A DNA stretch of 64,000 nucleotides, from NCBI GenBank assembly GCA_965262015.1, contig OZ253494.1:1674001-1738000 (forward strand), in the 5' to 3' direction. Of this stretch, positions 36,395-45,750 are shown piece by piece. The position numbers and the translations under genes were made by a program. This DNA comes from G965262015 sp965262015. GTDB lineage: Bacteria; Spirochaetota; Leptospiria; Turneriellales; CBDBES01. Every line of letters begins with the position of its first letter. Position 1 is the first letter of the stretch. The notes beneath the pieces were generated by a model. It was given only the letters and a program-made list of their open reading frames with translations. It ran no database searches and was not told where the DNA came from.

Positions 36395-37863
36395 ATGTTA
36401 GAGAAGCTGCAATTTTCTGAATTACAAAATAAGGCCATTACTGTTATAGGGTTCCCCGAAAGGATACGTCACTTTTATACCTACTTAGCGAATCATAAAA
36501 ATCAATATAATATACGTACACAGTTTACTGTATATTTGGATCACACAGACTCGGTAAAACGAAATCTCTTTTCTACCTTGAGTCTTTTTTTTTAAGAAAA
36601 ATTTCTCCTATAGATTATTTACCTAGAATACTAAACAGACGAGCCGTAACTCATGTGGTTTTGGTCCTTGATAAAATAGACATTATATTATGTAATCATA
36701 TAGTAAACTTATGCACCCCCAAAAGAGTACACATTTATTTATGTTTTTCCAAGAGTTCTATCCAGAAAAATCATACTGCCTCATATTCTATAAGAAGATT
36801 ATGTATAGAAGACTTAATAAGCAACCAAAAATCTAAGATAGATTTTATAGGTATCCCAAATCTTCTTAAAAATAAAGTTATTTTAGTTACGGGTGCAGGG
36901 GGATCTGTTGGCCAACAATTAGTTGAGCATATCCAGCAATATAATCCAAAACTACTCTTATGTCTAGACAATACAGAATTATTTCTTTATCAGCTAGAAG
37001 AAACTTATAAAACCAAAAAAATAAAATATAAAACTTTTTTAGGCAGTATCCAAGATTATAATTTATTGCAATATATTTTTGCATCCTATAAGCCATCTAT
37101 TATTTTTCATACCGCCGCCTATAAGCATGTACCTATTTTGGAACATAATCCCATATCTGCCATCCAAAATAACATTCAAGGTACATGGAATCTCACTTCA
37201 TTAGCAAGTGAGCATAATTCTGAGCTATTTGTATTTATTTCTACAGATAAAGCGGTAAAGCCAATTAGTATTATGGGATTAAGCAAACGTATGGGAGAAT
37301 TGATATGTCAGTATATGCACCATAACAGTAAAAAAACCTTATTTAGGACAGTCCGATTCGGTAATATTATAGAAAGTTCAGGTAATGTAATTCAATTATT
37401 TCACCAGCAAGTGCAAATGGGTGGGCCCATCACCGTTACCCATCCAGACATGAAGAGATTCTTTATGTCTGCTAGTGAAGCATGTCAACTAATTTTGCAA
37501 GCAAGCATTATAGAACAAGATTGTTACGGAACATTCATACCAAATATTGAACGATCAATAAAAATTGTTGATATTGCGTATAAAATAATAAACTTATATG
37601 GTCATATACCAGAAAAAGATATTCAGATCATCTTTACAGGATTGCGTCCCGGAGATAAATTGAGCGAAAAACTTACACATGAACAAGAAACGACTATAGC
37701 TACCTCGTATACGGAAGTGTATGCGGTAAAGACAGTCCACCATTTGATACCTGATTTTAAACAGCATATAGAAGAACTATTCAAACTACCATTAGACATT
37801 AAAGTAGAAGACGTATTTAATATTTTACAAGGCTTAATCAGCAAGGTAGAGTCGAATACATGA
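36395..37863 (+). CDS. CapD/FlaA1-type nucleotide-sugar dehydratase, split by a frameshift at T9
   Basis: Two frames form one gene. The first (36395-36595) codes the start of a CoA-binding-like domain (K-A-I-T-V-I-G-F-P-E-R) and stops after a run of nine T at 36585-36593. The second is open from before that run and continues without a gap in sense (F-F-L-R-K-I-S-P-I-D-Y-L-P-R-I-L) to 37863. It holds the SDR core: V-T-G-A-G-G-S-V-G-Q, A-A-Y-K-H-V-P-I-L-E, S-T-D-K-A-V-K-P, I-M-G-L-S-K-R and R-F-G-N-I. Catalysis would be UDP-sugar 4,6-dehydration/epimerisation for surface glycans. Ten T would restore one frame of about 490 residues. The usual membrane helices of FlaA1 relatives are absent. A second-frame start at GTG 36655 is the alternative. 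Confidence 0.8.
36585..36593 (+). repeat. Nine-T homopolymer at the frameshift
   Basis: A run of nine T joins the two frames of the CapD-like gene. With nine T, translation stops at the TAA that overlaps the end of the run; one more T (or two fewer) would give a single long frame. Such tracts mutate in length by slippage and can also cause transcriptional slippage, so the gene may switch on and off or give a mixture of products. A sequencing error is the simple alternative. Confidence 0.65.
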
Positions 37864-37889
37864 GAATCATAAATAATCTATCTATTATA

Positions 37890-38588
37890 CTAATAATGCG
37901 AGGGGAGTCTAGCTTCTACATCATCCATGGAATCAATTCTTCTCCAATATTGGGTAGAAGTTAGCCATCGAGTTCCAGTATAACTATGGATTTGTAGCCG
38001 ATGCCCACTTACTTCCAAAACAACAAAACACTTACGTACATCCCCAGTAATTGGGTCTAATAGCTGTCCACCAGACCATTCATAATTCGCACGGTCGTAT
38101 GTGTGTCCCCATAATATATGTAAACCAAGCATAGGTGCATTGCGTCTCTTCCCCGGGCATCGTTTACACACTGCATCTGATTCCTGTCTAAGTAATTTAA
38201 CGACTTGCCCGTACAGTCTGTCCCATTTTTTTTCAATCTTAATCACCAGTATCTCAGTTTCTAGAAGATCATCGGACATCACCCATAGACCAGTAGGAAA
38301 CTCATGAACATCTTTCTCTTGTAACCTACTCGCTTTCAAAAGGATATCTATATTTAACGGCTGACTAGGCACCGTATATTCTGGGAGTTGTCTTACCACC
38401 TTCTTATTCTCTGTGGCTGGCTCTGTTTCAGGATTAGGTTCTTCTATAAAGGTATCTGTAAATTCACTACTTGTTTCATCCTGCGAAAGGGCATCGGCTA
38501 CCAAGACAGCAGGGCCGAGTATAACATAAAAGCTTACCATCAAACATAATATCACTAACCGATTACGAGTAATATCAGAGCAACTCAC
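37890..38588 (-). CDS. DUF2147-family exported protein
   Basis: 232 residues. An N-terminal hydrophobic segment (L-V-I-L-C-L-M-V-S-F-Y-V-I-L-G-P-A-V-L-V-A-D-A) is a probable signal peptide, followed by an acidic, Glu/Pro-rich linker. From about residue 100 the DUF2147 pattern appears: G-L-W-V-M-S-D-D, I-E-K-K-W-D-R-L-Y-G-Q-V-V-K-L, C-K-R-C-P-G, P-M-L-G-L, W-S-G-G-Q-L-L-D-P-I-T-G-D-V and the final Y-T-G-T-R-W. Relatives are periplasmic proteins of unknown function. Convergent with the CapD-like gene. Confidence 0.8.
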   Translation of the reverse strand: MSCSDITRNRLVILCLMVSFYVILGPAVLVADALSQDETSSEFTDTFIEEPNPETEPATENKKVVRQLPEYTVPSQPLNIDILLKASRLQEKDVHEFPTGLWVMSDDLLETEILVIKIEKKWDRLYGQVVKLLRQESDAVCKRCPGKRRNAPMLGLHILWGHTYDRANYEWSGGQLLDPITGDVRKCFVVLEVSGHRLQIHSYTGTRWLTSTQYWRRIDSMDDVEARLPSHY

Positions 38589-38674
38589 AGACTGATAGGA
38601 TAAATGATGACTTATTTGACAACTATTTTCCCAAAAAAAGATATTCTTCTTATAGTCTATGGGTATCTTCTAAA

Positions 38675-39097
38675 TTGAAGTGCAAGAATGAGACCATTAT
38701 TTACTCCATAAGTAATCTAATACCTAATAGTAGGAATAAATAATGAGCTATACACGTTTATCATTTGAGGAACGAAAAGTCATTCATGATTCTAAGGTCT
38801 TTAGACTAAATATTTCTCAGAGATTTATATTTAATAATGGTTCTGAGTTTGCAGAATTTAAAAATATGGAATGACATCTTAACTGTAAGGTCTATTTTAC
38901 GGATACATCTTCTCCTTGGCAGCGAGGTCTTAATGAATATAGCAATAGATTGATTAGGCAATATCTAAGCAAGGGAACAGATTCTCGGTATGTTACACAA
39001 AAACATCTTGATGAGATTATACATAAAATAAACTTAAGACCAAGAAAAATATTAGGCTACTCAACACCCAATGATAAGGTTTCAATGTGCACTTCAA
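38675..39097 (+). mobile_element. IS30-family element, internally deleted remnant
   Basis: About 420 bases bounded by TTGAAGTGCA (38675-38684) and its inverted copy TGCACTTCAA (39088-39097). Inside is the start and the C-terminal part of an IS30 transposase with the middle missing. A full IS30 element is over 1 kb, so most of it has gone. No clear target duplication was found. It sits between a DUF2147 gene and a STAS gene and does not interrupt either. Confidence 0.75.
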
Positions 39098-39102
39098 AAT
39101 GA
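38743..39102 (+). pseudogene. IS30-family transposase, truncated and with an in-frame stop
   Basis: The N-terminus reads M-S-Y-T-R-L-S-F-E-E-R-K-V-I then jumps directly to the late catalytic segment F-N-N-G-S-E-F-A. After M-E comes an in-frame TGA, and beyond it the same frame continues with K-V-Y-F-T-D-T-S-S-P-W-Q-R-G-L-N-E-Y, L-I-R-Q-Y-L-S-K-G-T-D and L-R-P-R-K-I-L-G-Y-S-T-P, typical of IS30. Roughly two thirds of the transposase, including the first catalytic Asp, is missing. Non-functional. Confidence 0.85.
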
Positions 39103-39251
39103 ATACTTACGATATATGAAACATAAATATTCTAAAATTTCATCTTTTTATAGCCTTTATTGCAAATATTGTGTATATAGAACATAGTTGATTTCGCATT
39201 TGTACAAATGAGGGAGCATAGGTAGATACAGTTTTAGTTGAAGGAGATCTT

Positions 39252-39584
39252 ATGAATATTACAGAAGAATTACATACAAACTTTATGGTCATTATTCCAA
39301 ATGGTGAAATTAATATTTACAATGCTTCTATTCTAAAAGAATATTTACAAAAAATAATGAAGGACAAGGACGTCAATGTTGCTCTTGACATGAGTGCTGT
39401 GAGTTATATTGACTCTTCAGGAATTGGCACTTTAATAGCATCTAAGCAGTTATTCTTAAAGACTCAAAGAAGTTTCAAGCTATTTAACTTGTCTGAGAGC
39501 ATTTACAAAATACTACAGTTAACAAAGTTAGATAGTTTTTTTGACATATATATTGACCATGATGCACTAGCAAGTAGCTATTAG
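39252..39584 (+). CDS. STAS-domain anti-sigma-factor antagonist
   Basis: 110 residues. The whole protein is one STAS domain: V-I-I-P-N-G-E-I-N-I-Y-N at the start and the phosphorylation loop S-Y-I-D-S-S-G-I-G-T-L in the middle, so the regulatory Ser is intact. A strong GAAGGAGA precedes the ATG. Proteins of this type are switched by a serine kinase and release sigma factors or other partners. No kinase or sigma factor lies next to it. Compare the degenerate STAS gene at 30404-30806. Confidence 0.9.
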   Translation: MNITEELHTNFMVIIPNGEINIYNASILKEYLQKIMKDKDVNVALDMSAVSYIDSSGIGTLIASKQLFLKTQRSFKLFNLSESIYKILQLTKLDSFFDIYIDHDALASSY

Positions 39585-39609
39585 TAATACCCAACAGAGA
39601 ATATCTAAT

Positions 39610-40161
39610 CTACCATTGATTAAGGGTGAATTGTACGGCTAACTGGAAAGTAGCTTTATCATTATTCCAGGCTAATGGTAGTGGTTCGTAAGGAGAAGCC
39701 ACTGTAACCATTCTTAAAGCTTCTTTATCTAGAAGTAGATTACCTGAAGATTGAATGACAGCTGGTTTGGATAGTAAATAACCTTGGCGATCAATCATTA
39801 ATGTTACTTTAACGATACCTTCAATTTTATTTTGTTTTGCTAGTAAAGGGTACTGACGTTTCTCTAAAATAGCCTGGTATATTTTGCGTGCGTAAGAGCT
39901 TAAATCTATCTTGATCCCTGAGCTTGGTGCATTTAAACTTGATTTTTTTGGATTTATCTTTGAACTTGTGGATGTCCGGGATAGTTGACGTCTGGGCGGG
40001 GTAACATGATTCTTAATTTTATTAGATAGTTCTAATGTAATAAAATTTTGTGCTTCTTGTTGCGTAGAAGTATTGGTCTGGTTTATAGCAATAGGCAACA
40101 TAAGTATAATCCCATGAACAATCATGGATATACAACTAACAAAAATCCAATTTTTTAACAT
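39610..40161 (-). CDS. TonB-family energy transducer
   Basis: 183 residues. One N-terminal membrane helix (I-F-V-S-C-I-S-M-I-V-H-G-I-I-L-M-L) contains the Ser/His pattern of TonB. A basic linker with few prolines follows, much shorter than in E. coli. The TonB_C domain runs from about 95 (Y-P-L-L-A-K-Q-N-K-I-E-G-I-V-K-V-T-L) to the end (L-D-K-E-A-L-R-M-V). It transmits proton-motive force from ExbB/ExbD to the receptor encoded upstream. Last gene of the iron-type operon, three bases after exbD. Confidence 0.88.
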   Translation of the reverse strand: MLKNWIFVSCISMIVHGIILMLPIAINQTNTSTQQEAQNFITLELSNKIKNHVTPPRRQLSRTSTSSKINPKKSSLNAPSSGIKIDLSSYARKIYQAILEKRQYPLLAKQNKIEGIVKVTLMIDRQGYLLSKPAVIQSSGNLLLDKEALRMVTVASPYEPLPLAWNNDKATFQLAVQFTLNQW

Positions 40162-40164
40162 AGA

Positions 40165-40560
40165 TCAATGAAGTAGACTAGTTGCGATACCCACTGATTG
40201 GTACCCTATTTGTTTAGCTGTACTAATAATCTGAACCACTGGCTCTATTGTAACAGATTTATCTGCAAAGATAAGAACAGTATCATATTTAATTTTCCTA
40301 TTCTGTAACTCGTTGGTAAGTCTTTGCAAGCTATAAGTTTTACCTTGGATAATAATAGACCCTCCTGGCAACATATGAACAGAAAGTGATTTAGGTTTTA
40401 TAGATTGAGATGCTTTGGCGTGAGGCAACTTAATGTCTATGTTACGTATCTTATGAAAATTAGCTGATAATATAATAAAAATCACCAGAATGAAGGCGAT
40501 GTCTAGTAAGGCAGTAATATTAATGGCAGGTAGAGGTTGACTAGATTTTTCAAATAGCAT
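40165..40560 (-). CDS. Biopolymer transport protein ExbD/TolR
   Basis: 131 residues. A short cytoplasmic start (P-L-P-A-I-N-I-T-A-L-L-D-I-A-F) leads into one membrane helix (A-F-I-L-V-I-F-I-I-L-S-A) that carries the proton-relay Asp just before it (L-D-I). The periplasmic domain ends with the typical V-L-I-F-A-D-K-S-V-T-I-E-P-V-V-Q-I. Partner of the ExbB-like protein encoded 12 bases upstream; probably serves the TonB-dependent receptor in the same operon. Confidence 0.9.
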   Translation of the reverse strand: MLFEKSSQPLPAINITALLDIAFILVIFIILSANFHKIRNIDIKLPHAKASQSIKPKSLSVHMLPGGSIIIQGKTYSLQRLTNELQNRKIKYDTVLIFADKSVTIEPVVQIISTAKQIGYQSVGIATSLLH

Positions 40561-40572
40561 ATTGATCGTAAA

Positions 40573-41199
40573 TTACCTCTTTGTATTTTGAGAAGGTAAA
40601 TGATATAAAGATTGTTGCACTATATCATTGAGCTGCACTCTAAAATGATCAATTTTTCTAGAGAAAAAACGATGAGCAGCTAGAGTCGGTACAGCCACTA
40701 ATAGACCTCCAGCAGTAGTTAGTAATGCCTTCCATATCCCTGATGCTAGATCTGCCACTGCAATACTATTTTGTCCCGCATTTTGCAGCCCTGCAAACAT
40801 ATCTACCATACCCACTACTGTACCCAATAGTCCTAAAAGAGGGGCAACTTCAGCCAGAAAGGCAAGAGACGGTAAATAATATTCTAACTCTTGCAATTGT
40901 AACATGCCTATTCTTTTAGCTTCAGCTTCAACGTGGTGTGGTTTTTCCTGATGTGCTATCACCATAGCATTCAATAGATAAGGTGCAGGATGCTTTGTTT
41001 TGTTGCCAATATGTTGTAATTTGCTACTGTTTAATTCTTTCACTGCGTCTAATGCATCATTCAACCAAGCTAATTGATAAAAATCGATTTGACGAAATTG
41101 TATCCATTTATACATAGCAATAGCAATAGATGCGATTGAACATAGTAAAATGGGTAGTATCATCCATCCACCTTGAAAAATCAAATTGCCTACAAACAT
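40573..41199 (-). CDS. Proton-channel protein ExbB/TolQ
   Basis: 208 residues. Three membrane helices: near the start (W-M-I-L-P-I-L-L-C-S-I-A-S-I-A-I-A), in the middle (F-L-A-E-V-A-P-L-L-G-L-L-G-T-V-V-G-M-V) and at about 160 (L-L-T-T-A-G-G-L-L-V-A-V-P-T). The conserved A-P-L-L-G-L-L-G-T-V-x-G-M signature is complete. It forms the proton channel with ExbD that energises TonB. It follows the receptor gene by 18 bases. Confidence 0.92.
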   Translation of the reverse strand: MFVGNLIFQGGWMILPILLCSIASIAIAMYKWIQFRQIDFYQLAWLNDALDAVKELNSSKLQHIGNKTKHPAPYLLNAMVIAHQEKPHHVEAEAKRIGMLQLQELEYYLPSLAFLAEVAPLLGLLGTVVGMVDMFAGLQNAGQNSIAVADLASGIWKALLTTAGGLLVAVPTLAAHRFFSRKIDHFRVQLNDIVQQSLYHLPSQNTKR

Positions 41200-41217
41200 A
41201 CTCTATTCTTTTTGCTA

Positions 41218-44200
41218 TTATTGGGTATAAGATTCTAGTGGATTATTTTTTTGTAGAGTAAATAGCATTTTATAACCTGCTAAAATTTGAAAAGGCCTAC
41301 CTGGACGCACACCAAACGGTCTGCGAGAAACGATATAATGTGTATTCAATAAATTTTTTATGGATATATAAGCGTGTCCCTCCATAAAAACACGTACACT
41401 AGAGGCAAGATCAACTACCGCATGTCTAGCTATAAGTTGATTATTAGGTATATCACCTTGGCCTGCTACATCTCGCGTATTACCCACATATCCTATTGAT
41501 ATATTAAGAGACCATCGATCAGATAGATCCATACCAAGTAAAAGACTACCTTGATGCTTAGGTACATAAGGTAACTCATCTCCCACAGAAACATTAAGTA
41601 ATTGAGGATTAGGAGAAGAAAAATTCGTACGAAATCTAGAAAAAGTAAGGCTATAAATTACTTTAATCGAAAAGTCCAATTGCATGGGAGCTTTGAAATT
41701 CTGTGATAACATAGTTTCAAAGCCATAAACATAAACTTTACCTGCATTAAATTGTTGATTGATCTGTGACTGATTACATCCCGCTGAAAAAGTGCATTCT
41801 CCCGTTAAATTAGTATAATTATTAAAGAAGCCAATAAGTTCCCATTTGGTTGTATGGTAGGCCATGCGTGAACCTGCTTCATAATTTAAGCTATTTTCAG
41901 CTTGTATATCACTTGTCTGCCCTGGAGAAACAGGACTAAAACCTCTGTGAAGATCAGCTAAAATCTCTAACCAATGTGATATTTGGTAGTTAATACCTAC
42001 ACCAGGCATAATGACATAGCGCTTTTGTGATGTATTTTTGTTATTATCTATATAATTAGTTAAACTTGTAATGATGTGCTCATAACGTACCCCAGGAGCA
42101 ATTAAAAAGTTTTTATAGGTGATTTTGTCATGAACATAGAGAGCAATAGCATGTGTTAAACCTTGATTGTCTGTTAAGTTTTGTTCCGGCACTGTAGTAT
42201 TGCGAACTAGGTTTTTTTGGTTTACCTGGTATTCTACACCTGTATGTTGTCTACGTACATAATCATTGTGATATCGTAGACCAACTTCAATATCTTGTTT
42301 AATTGAATAAGCGTTTAAACTCCAGACACTATTTGTCTGTATGCCTTGCGACACATAATTTCGTGCATTGTTTACAATCTCCAGAGCCTGGTTATCATTG
42401 TTTGTATTTTCCTGTCCCCTCAAAATATTATAGAAAACAGCATTCTGGCCAAACGTAGGGTTAGATAATATGGCATGTAATGTTGGACCATTTTTGAAGG
42501 CATTCAAGCGACGCCAACTACGTTCAAAAGTATTTCTGTACAAAGTAGTATGTAGTTTTAACACACGAGATAGTACAAATAAATAATCTAACCTAAGATG
42601 AATTCTGTTCCATGTTAGAACATCTAACTGGCTAGCGAAATACCTACGATAAGGAGTGTCAATAAAGTCTTCATCACTTAAACCTAAATACGTTTCATTA
42701 GATTGTTCCTGGCCATAACCAACTCTGAAGTCAAATTGGTGGAACATAGATTTTCTAATATCTGTTTGATATCTTGTATGGGCTAGAATCTCACTTTTAT
42801 GGAAACCTGTGTTGCCATCCCCATCTAATTGTTTAAAACCATTAGCTCGTAAATGTAACCCCTCAACAAAAATAACCCAATTTTGGTTACCTAATCCAGT
42901 ATAGGAATGTGCCTTTAACGTTTTTTCATCACCACCCGCTATGTCAGCTGAAATTACTGGATAGTGCGGCAAAGAACGTGTTTGCAAGTTAATAGCCCCT
43001 CCAATAGTGTTGGGTCCATATTTAATTGAAGCAGGCCCCTTAAAGACCTCTATACCACTAATTCTACCTAACATAGGAAAATAATATGCTGCAGGTGCTG
43101 AATAAGGAGCTGGTGCAAATAAAACTCCATCTTCCATTAACGTAGTTTTAGCACTACGATCTGAACTTACGCCACGAATACCAATGTTAGGTCGAAGACC
43201 ATATCCGTCTTCACCTCGTACATAAACAGCAGGTACTCTTTTAAGGATTCTTTGTATATCGTTACTCTTAAATTTATTTAGGTCTTTTTCAGAAAGAGTG
43301 TGTGCAGCTCCTGTAACCCTGGAACCTGATATTATAGAAATTGTATCTAATGTATAATCAATTTTTTGTACTACATTATTTTGTTCCTTTCGTTTAGATG
43401 TTGATATCTGTTTATCTGGCTTAGAGCGTGTTTTTTTTATTTCTTGTTGCGAGAACGTAGGGAAAGGTAAGAATAATATAACAATAAATAAGACCTTTAA
43501 AATATTATATACCCTATTCTCTAATAAATACTGTAGTTTTTTAAAAGATGCAAAACAAGGTTGCCATAGAGTGGCTAATAAATTCGTAGAATCATAATTT
43601 ATTTCTTTCTTGGGCAAACCAAATTTCATGCTTACCTTTGTGTTTACTATGGATAGGGTACCTAATATCCTATCCCATATAGATAACCACGTGCCAAAAT
43701 TTGTTTCTTGATGCTTGAGTAATAGACTGTGATGTAATTGATGTTGTGCTGGACTAATCAAGTATTTTTCAAGTGTTTTTCCGTAGCTGAGCATAATATG
43801 TGAATGCCTAAGATTTGAACCTAATAAACTAAAAATAAAACCGAATACATTGATGCCTAAAATATCCAAGGTACGAGCACGCTCTTGAAACAAATAAAAA
43901 AATAGCCCCGAGAGACAACCAGTCACCAGAACACTCTGTAATCGAAAGAACATAGCTTCTATGGGATGGGTTCTATAAAGAGTCATGGGAGTTAATACAG
44001 TTGCTGAATGATGTACTTTATGAAATTCCCATAAAAAAGAGATTCTATGAAAGGCGAGATGTGTCAAAAATCGACTCAGATCCCATAACATAAACAAAGT
44101 AAAGGTATACAATATCATAATGGTCATATGAGGAAGAGAAAAATTAGGGTAACCAGAAAACACTTGATTACAAAATTGTGTTACCCATACAGCTATCCCC

Positions 44201-44502
44201 CAGCTAGTCATTAGACTACTGCCGCCAAAAATAAGACGTATCCAGATCTTGCTAATAAAAATTTTGTAATCTAGGAGAGATGAAGGATGTTGCCATGTTC
44301 TTGACTGGAATACATAATTAAATAATGAACTCCATGTTATATTCTTTTTGTGTCTTATTCCCATTAAAATACTGATACACAAAGCACCCAATAAATACAT
44401 CCAGAACAAACGTTCTGTTGGCTCAAGAAAAGAATATAATAAAAGTTGAGATACCTGGATCAATTTTTCTAGAGAAAAATCAATCACTATCACCTGCCGC
44501 AT
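41218..44502 (-). CDS. Fatty-acid hydroxylase/sterol desaturase fused to a TonB-dependent receptor
   Basis: 1094 residues in one frame. Residues 1-325 are a complete polytopic FA_hydroxylase/sterol-desaturase protein with di-iron His boxes H-L-A-F-H (148-152), H-K-V-H-H (161-165), R-H-S-H near 232 and H-Q-L-H-H (254-258), ending in the usual F-G-L-P-x-x-x-x-x-Y-D-S. Residues 331-352 form a signal-like segment (I-L-K-V-L-F-I-V-I-L-F-L-P-F-P-T-F-S-Q). The rest is a TonB-dependent receptor: plug with I-G-I-R-G-V-S-S-D-R, E-V-F-K-G-P-A-S-I-K-Y-G-P and G-G-A-I-N-L, then a barrel to R-P-G-R-P-F-Q-I-L. The parts belong in different membranes, so processing at the internal signal site is likely. No ATG, GTG or TTG start lies just before the internal signal. 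Overlaps the imelysin gene by 23 bases. Confidence 0.88.
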   Translation of the reverse strand: MRQVIVIDFSLEKLIQVSQLLLYSFLEPTERLFWMYLLGALCISILMGIRHKKNITWSSLFNYVFQSRTWQHPSSLLDYKIFISKIWIRLIFGGSSLMTSWGIAVWVTQFCNQVFSGYPNFSLPHMTIMILYTFTLFMLWDLSRFLTHLAFHRISFLWEFHKVHHSATVLTPMTLYRTHPIEAMFFRLQSVLVTGCLSGLFFYLFQERARTLDILGINVFGFIFSLLGSNLRHSHIMLSYGKTLEKYLISPAQHQLHHSLLLKHQETNFGTWLSIWDRILGTLSIVNTKVSMKFGLPKKEINYDSTNLLATLWQPCFASFKKLQYLLENRVYNILKVLFIVILFLPFPTFSQQEIKKTRSKPDKQISTSKRKEQNNVVQKIDYTLDTISIISGSRVTGAAHTLSEKDLNKFKSNDIQRILKRVPAVYVRGEDGYGLRPNIGIRGVSSDRSAKTTLMEDGVLFAPAPYSAPAAYYFPMLGRISGIEVFKGPASIKYGPNTIGGAINLQTRSLPHYPVISADIAGGDEKTLKAHSYTGLGNQNWVIFVEGLHLRANGFKQLDGDGNTGFHKSEILAHTRYQTDIRKSMFHQFDFRVGYGQEQSNETYLGLSDEDFIDTPYRRYFASQLDVLTWNRIHLRLDYLFVLSRVLKLHTTLYRNTFERSWRRLNAFKNGPTLHAILSNPTFGQNAVFYNILRGQENTNNDNQALEIVNNARNYVSQGIQTNSVWSLNAYSIKQDIEVGLRYHNDYVRRQHTGVEYQVNQKNLVRNTTVPEQNLTDNQGLTHAIALYVHDKITYKNFLIAPGVRYEHIITSLTNYIDNNKNTSQKRYVIMPGVGINYQISHWLEILADLHRGFSPVSPGQTSDIQAENSLNYEAGSRMAYHTTKWELIGFFNNYTNLTGECTFSAGCNQSQINQQFNAGKVYVYGFETMLSQNFKAPMQLDFSIKVIYSLTFSRFRTNFSSPNPQLLNVSVGDELPYVPKHQGSLLLGMDLSDRWSLNISIGYVGNTRDVAGQGDIPNNQLIARHAVVDLASSVRVFMEGHAYISIKNLLNTHYIVSRRPFGVRPGRPFQILAGYKMLFTLQKNNPLESYTQ

Positions 44503-45724
44503 CTTGAGGTATAGTTAATTGCATCAACGTGGCAAAATCTCCTTTGAGCAAGTCAGTAAGCCCTTTTATCGCTTTGTAAACATTTTTTCCATCTGATGGA
44601 TCCTCTCCCAGAGAATCTCGCAAACTACCCGTAATCTTTTGTAGGCTTTGCATGATAGTTATGAGTGCTTGATCTATCTTTTTTGCCAAGACCGTTTGAT
44701 CAATAGAATCGAGATAGTCATTAAAACCATAGTATTCATTAGCTGTAGCTCCACCCCAGTATAATTTTTGTAGACCAACCACATTAGACATTATTCCCTC
44801 TTTAGAATAATAAGCATATTGTGATTCTAATGCAGCAAGACAAACATCATTGTCACATTTACCTATACCTACTGCTTTTTCTAATTTAGAGTCTTTTGTT
44901 ATTTTATCTATATACAGCATTGCTGCATAGACGTCACTCAAAGCTAATATTTGACTTGTATAAATGGAATTATTCTCAGTACCTGCACCATCAAACTCTT
45001 CTTGAAACCCATTCTCCCAACTATCTAAAAGTGTCATAGCGTTTTTCTGAATATTTACCGACAACCGAGTAGCATAAGTAGCCCTTCGTTGTTTTTTATC
45101 CGTAGGGGTAAGAGCAGACCATGATCCATCCGTATTAATGGTTGCACTTATGGGACACTTATTCCCAGCTGAGGTGTTAAACAAAAGATATTCCAAAGCA
45201 TCTAATCCATAGCTATTTACTAGGTTTGATGTAATAAATGTATCAGAAGAAAAATTATTTTGAACAATAAATGTATCTACCTTACATGGGTTAGATGTTG
45301 GCCAAGAATAAATTTCATCTCGTAGATCTTGCCCCCCAAAACGTTTACCTGAAGCTCCCGCTGGACCAAATTGTGTAATTTCTATTTCTTGCCATATCTT
45401 CATAGCCTTCTTCCAGGCACTTTTGGCAGCCATAAGTTTGGCATCTTTGTTATTATCATCATTTTTAACAGATGTCTCATATGCTTCCAAGTTACTACGT
45501 AGCTCGTTTGTGGAGAGATGAAAACTCTTATAAAGTGGAATAATAACATTTGCACTAATACTCATCAGCAATTTTTCGCGGTTAGCATCAAAACTACTAG
45601 TCTCTGTATTAGATTGGCATAGAAGACTAAAAAGAATGAGGAGTGCGATCTGCACAAAAAAGAAAAGATATCTAGGAAATTTTCTTTGCAGAACATATCT
45701 AACCAGGTTTTTAATTTTTTTCAT
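44480..45724 (-). CDS. Imelysin-family lipoprotein (iron-regulated type)
   Basis: 414 residues. A basic start and hydrophobic core end in a loose lipobox (F-S-L-L-C), suggesting a lipoprotein. The imelysin/insulin-cleaving-membrane-peptidase pattern is visible: A-W-K-K-A-M-K-I-W-Q, Q-F-G-P-A-G, Y-S-W-P, and G-L-D-A-L-E-Y-L-L-F. The zinc-peptidase-like H-x-x-E is here D-A-L-E, so metallopeptidase activity is not expected; relatives bind haem or iron at the cell surface. First gene of the operon with receptor, ExbB, ExbD and TonB. A Fur-like palindrome lies 27 bases before its start. Confidence 0.85.
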   Translation of the reverse strand: MKKIKNLVRYVLQRKFPRYLFFFVQIALLILFSLLCQSNTETSSFDANREKLLMSISANVIIPLYKSFHLSTNELRSNLEAYETSVKNDDNNKDAKLMAAKSAWKKAMKIWQEIEITQFGPAGASGKRFGGQDLRDEIYSWPTSNPCKVDTFIVQNNFSSDTFITSNLVNSYGLDALEYLLFNTSAGNKCPISATINTDGSWSALTPTDKKQRRATYATRLSVNIQKNAMTLLDSWENGFQEEFDGAGTENNSIYTSQILALSDVYAAMLYIDKITKDSKLEKAVGIGKCDNDVCLAALESQYAYYSKEGIMSNVVGLQKLYWGGATANEYYGFNDYLDSIDQTVLAKKIDQALITIMQSLQKITGSLRDSLGEDPSDGKNVYKAIKGLTDLLKGDFATLMQLTIPQDAAGDSD

Positions 45725-45750
45725 ATGTAAAATACTCCATGTTTTAATTG

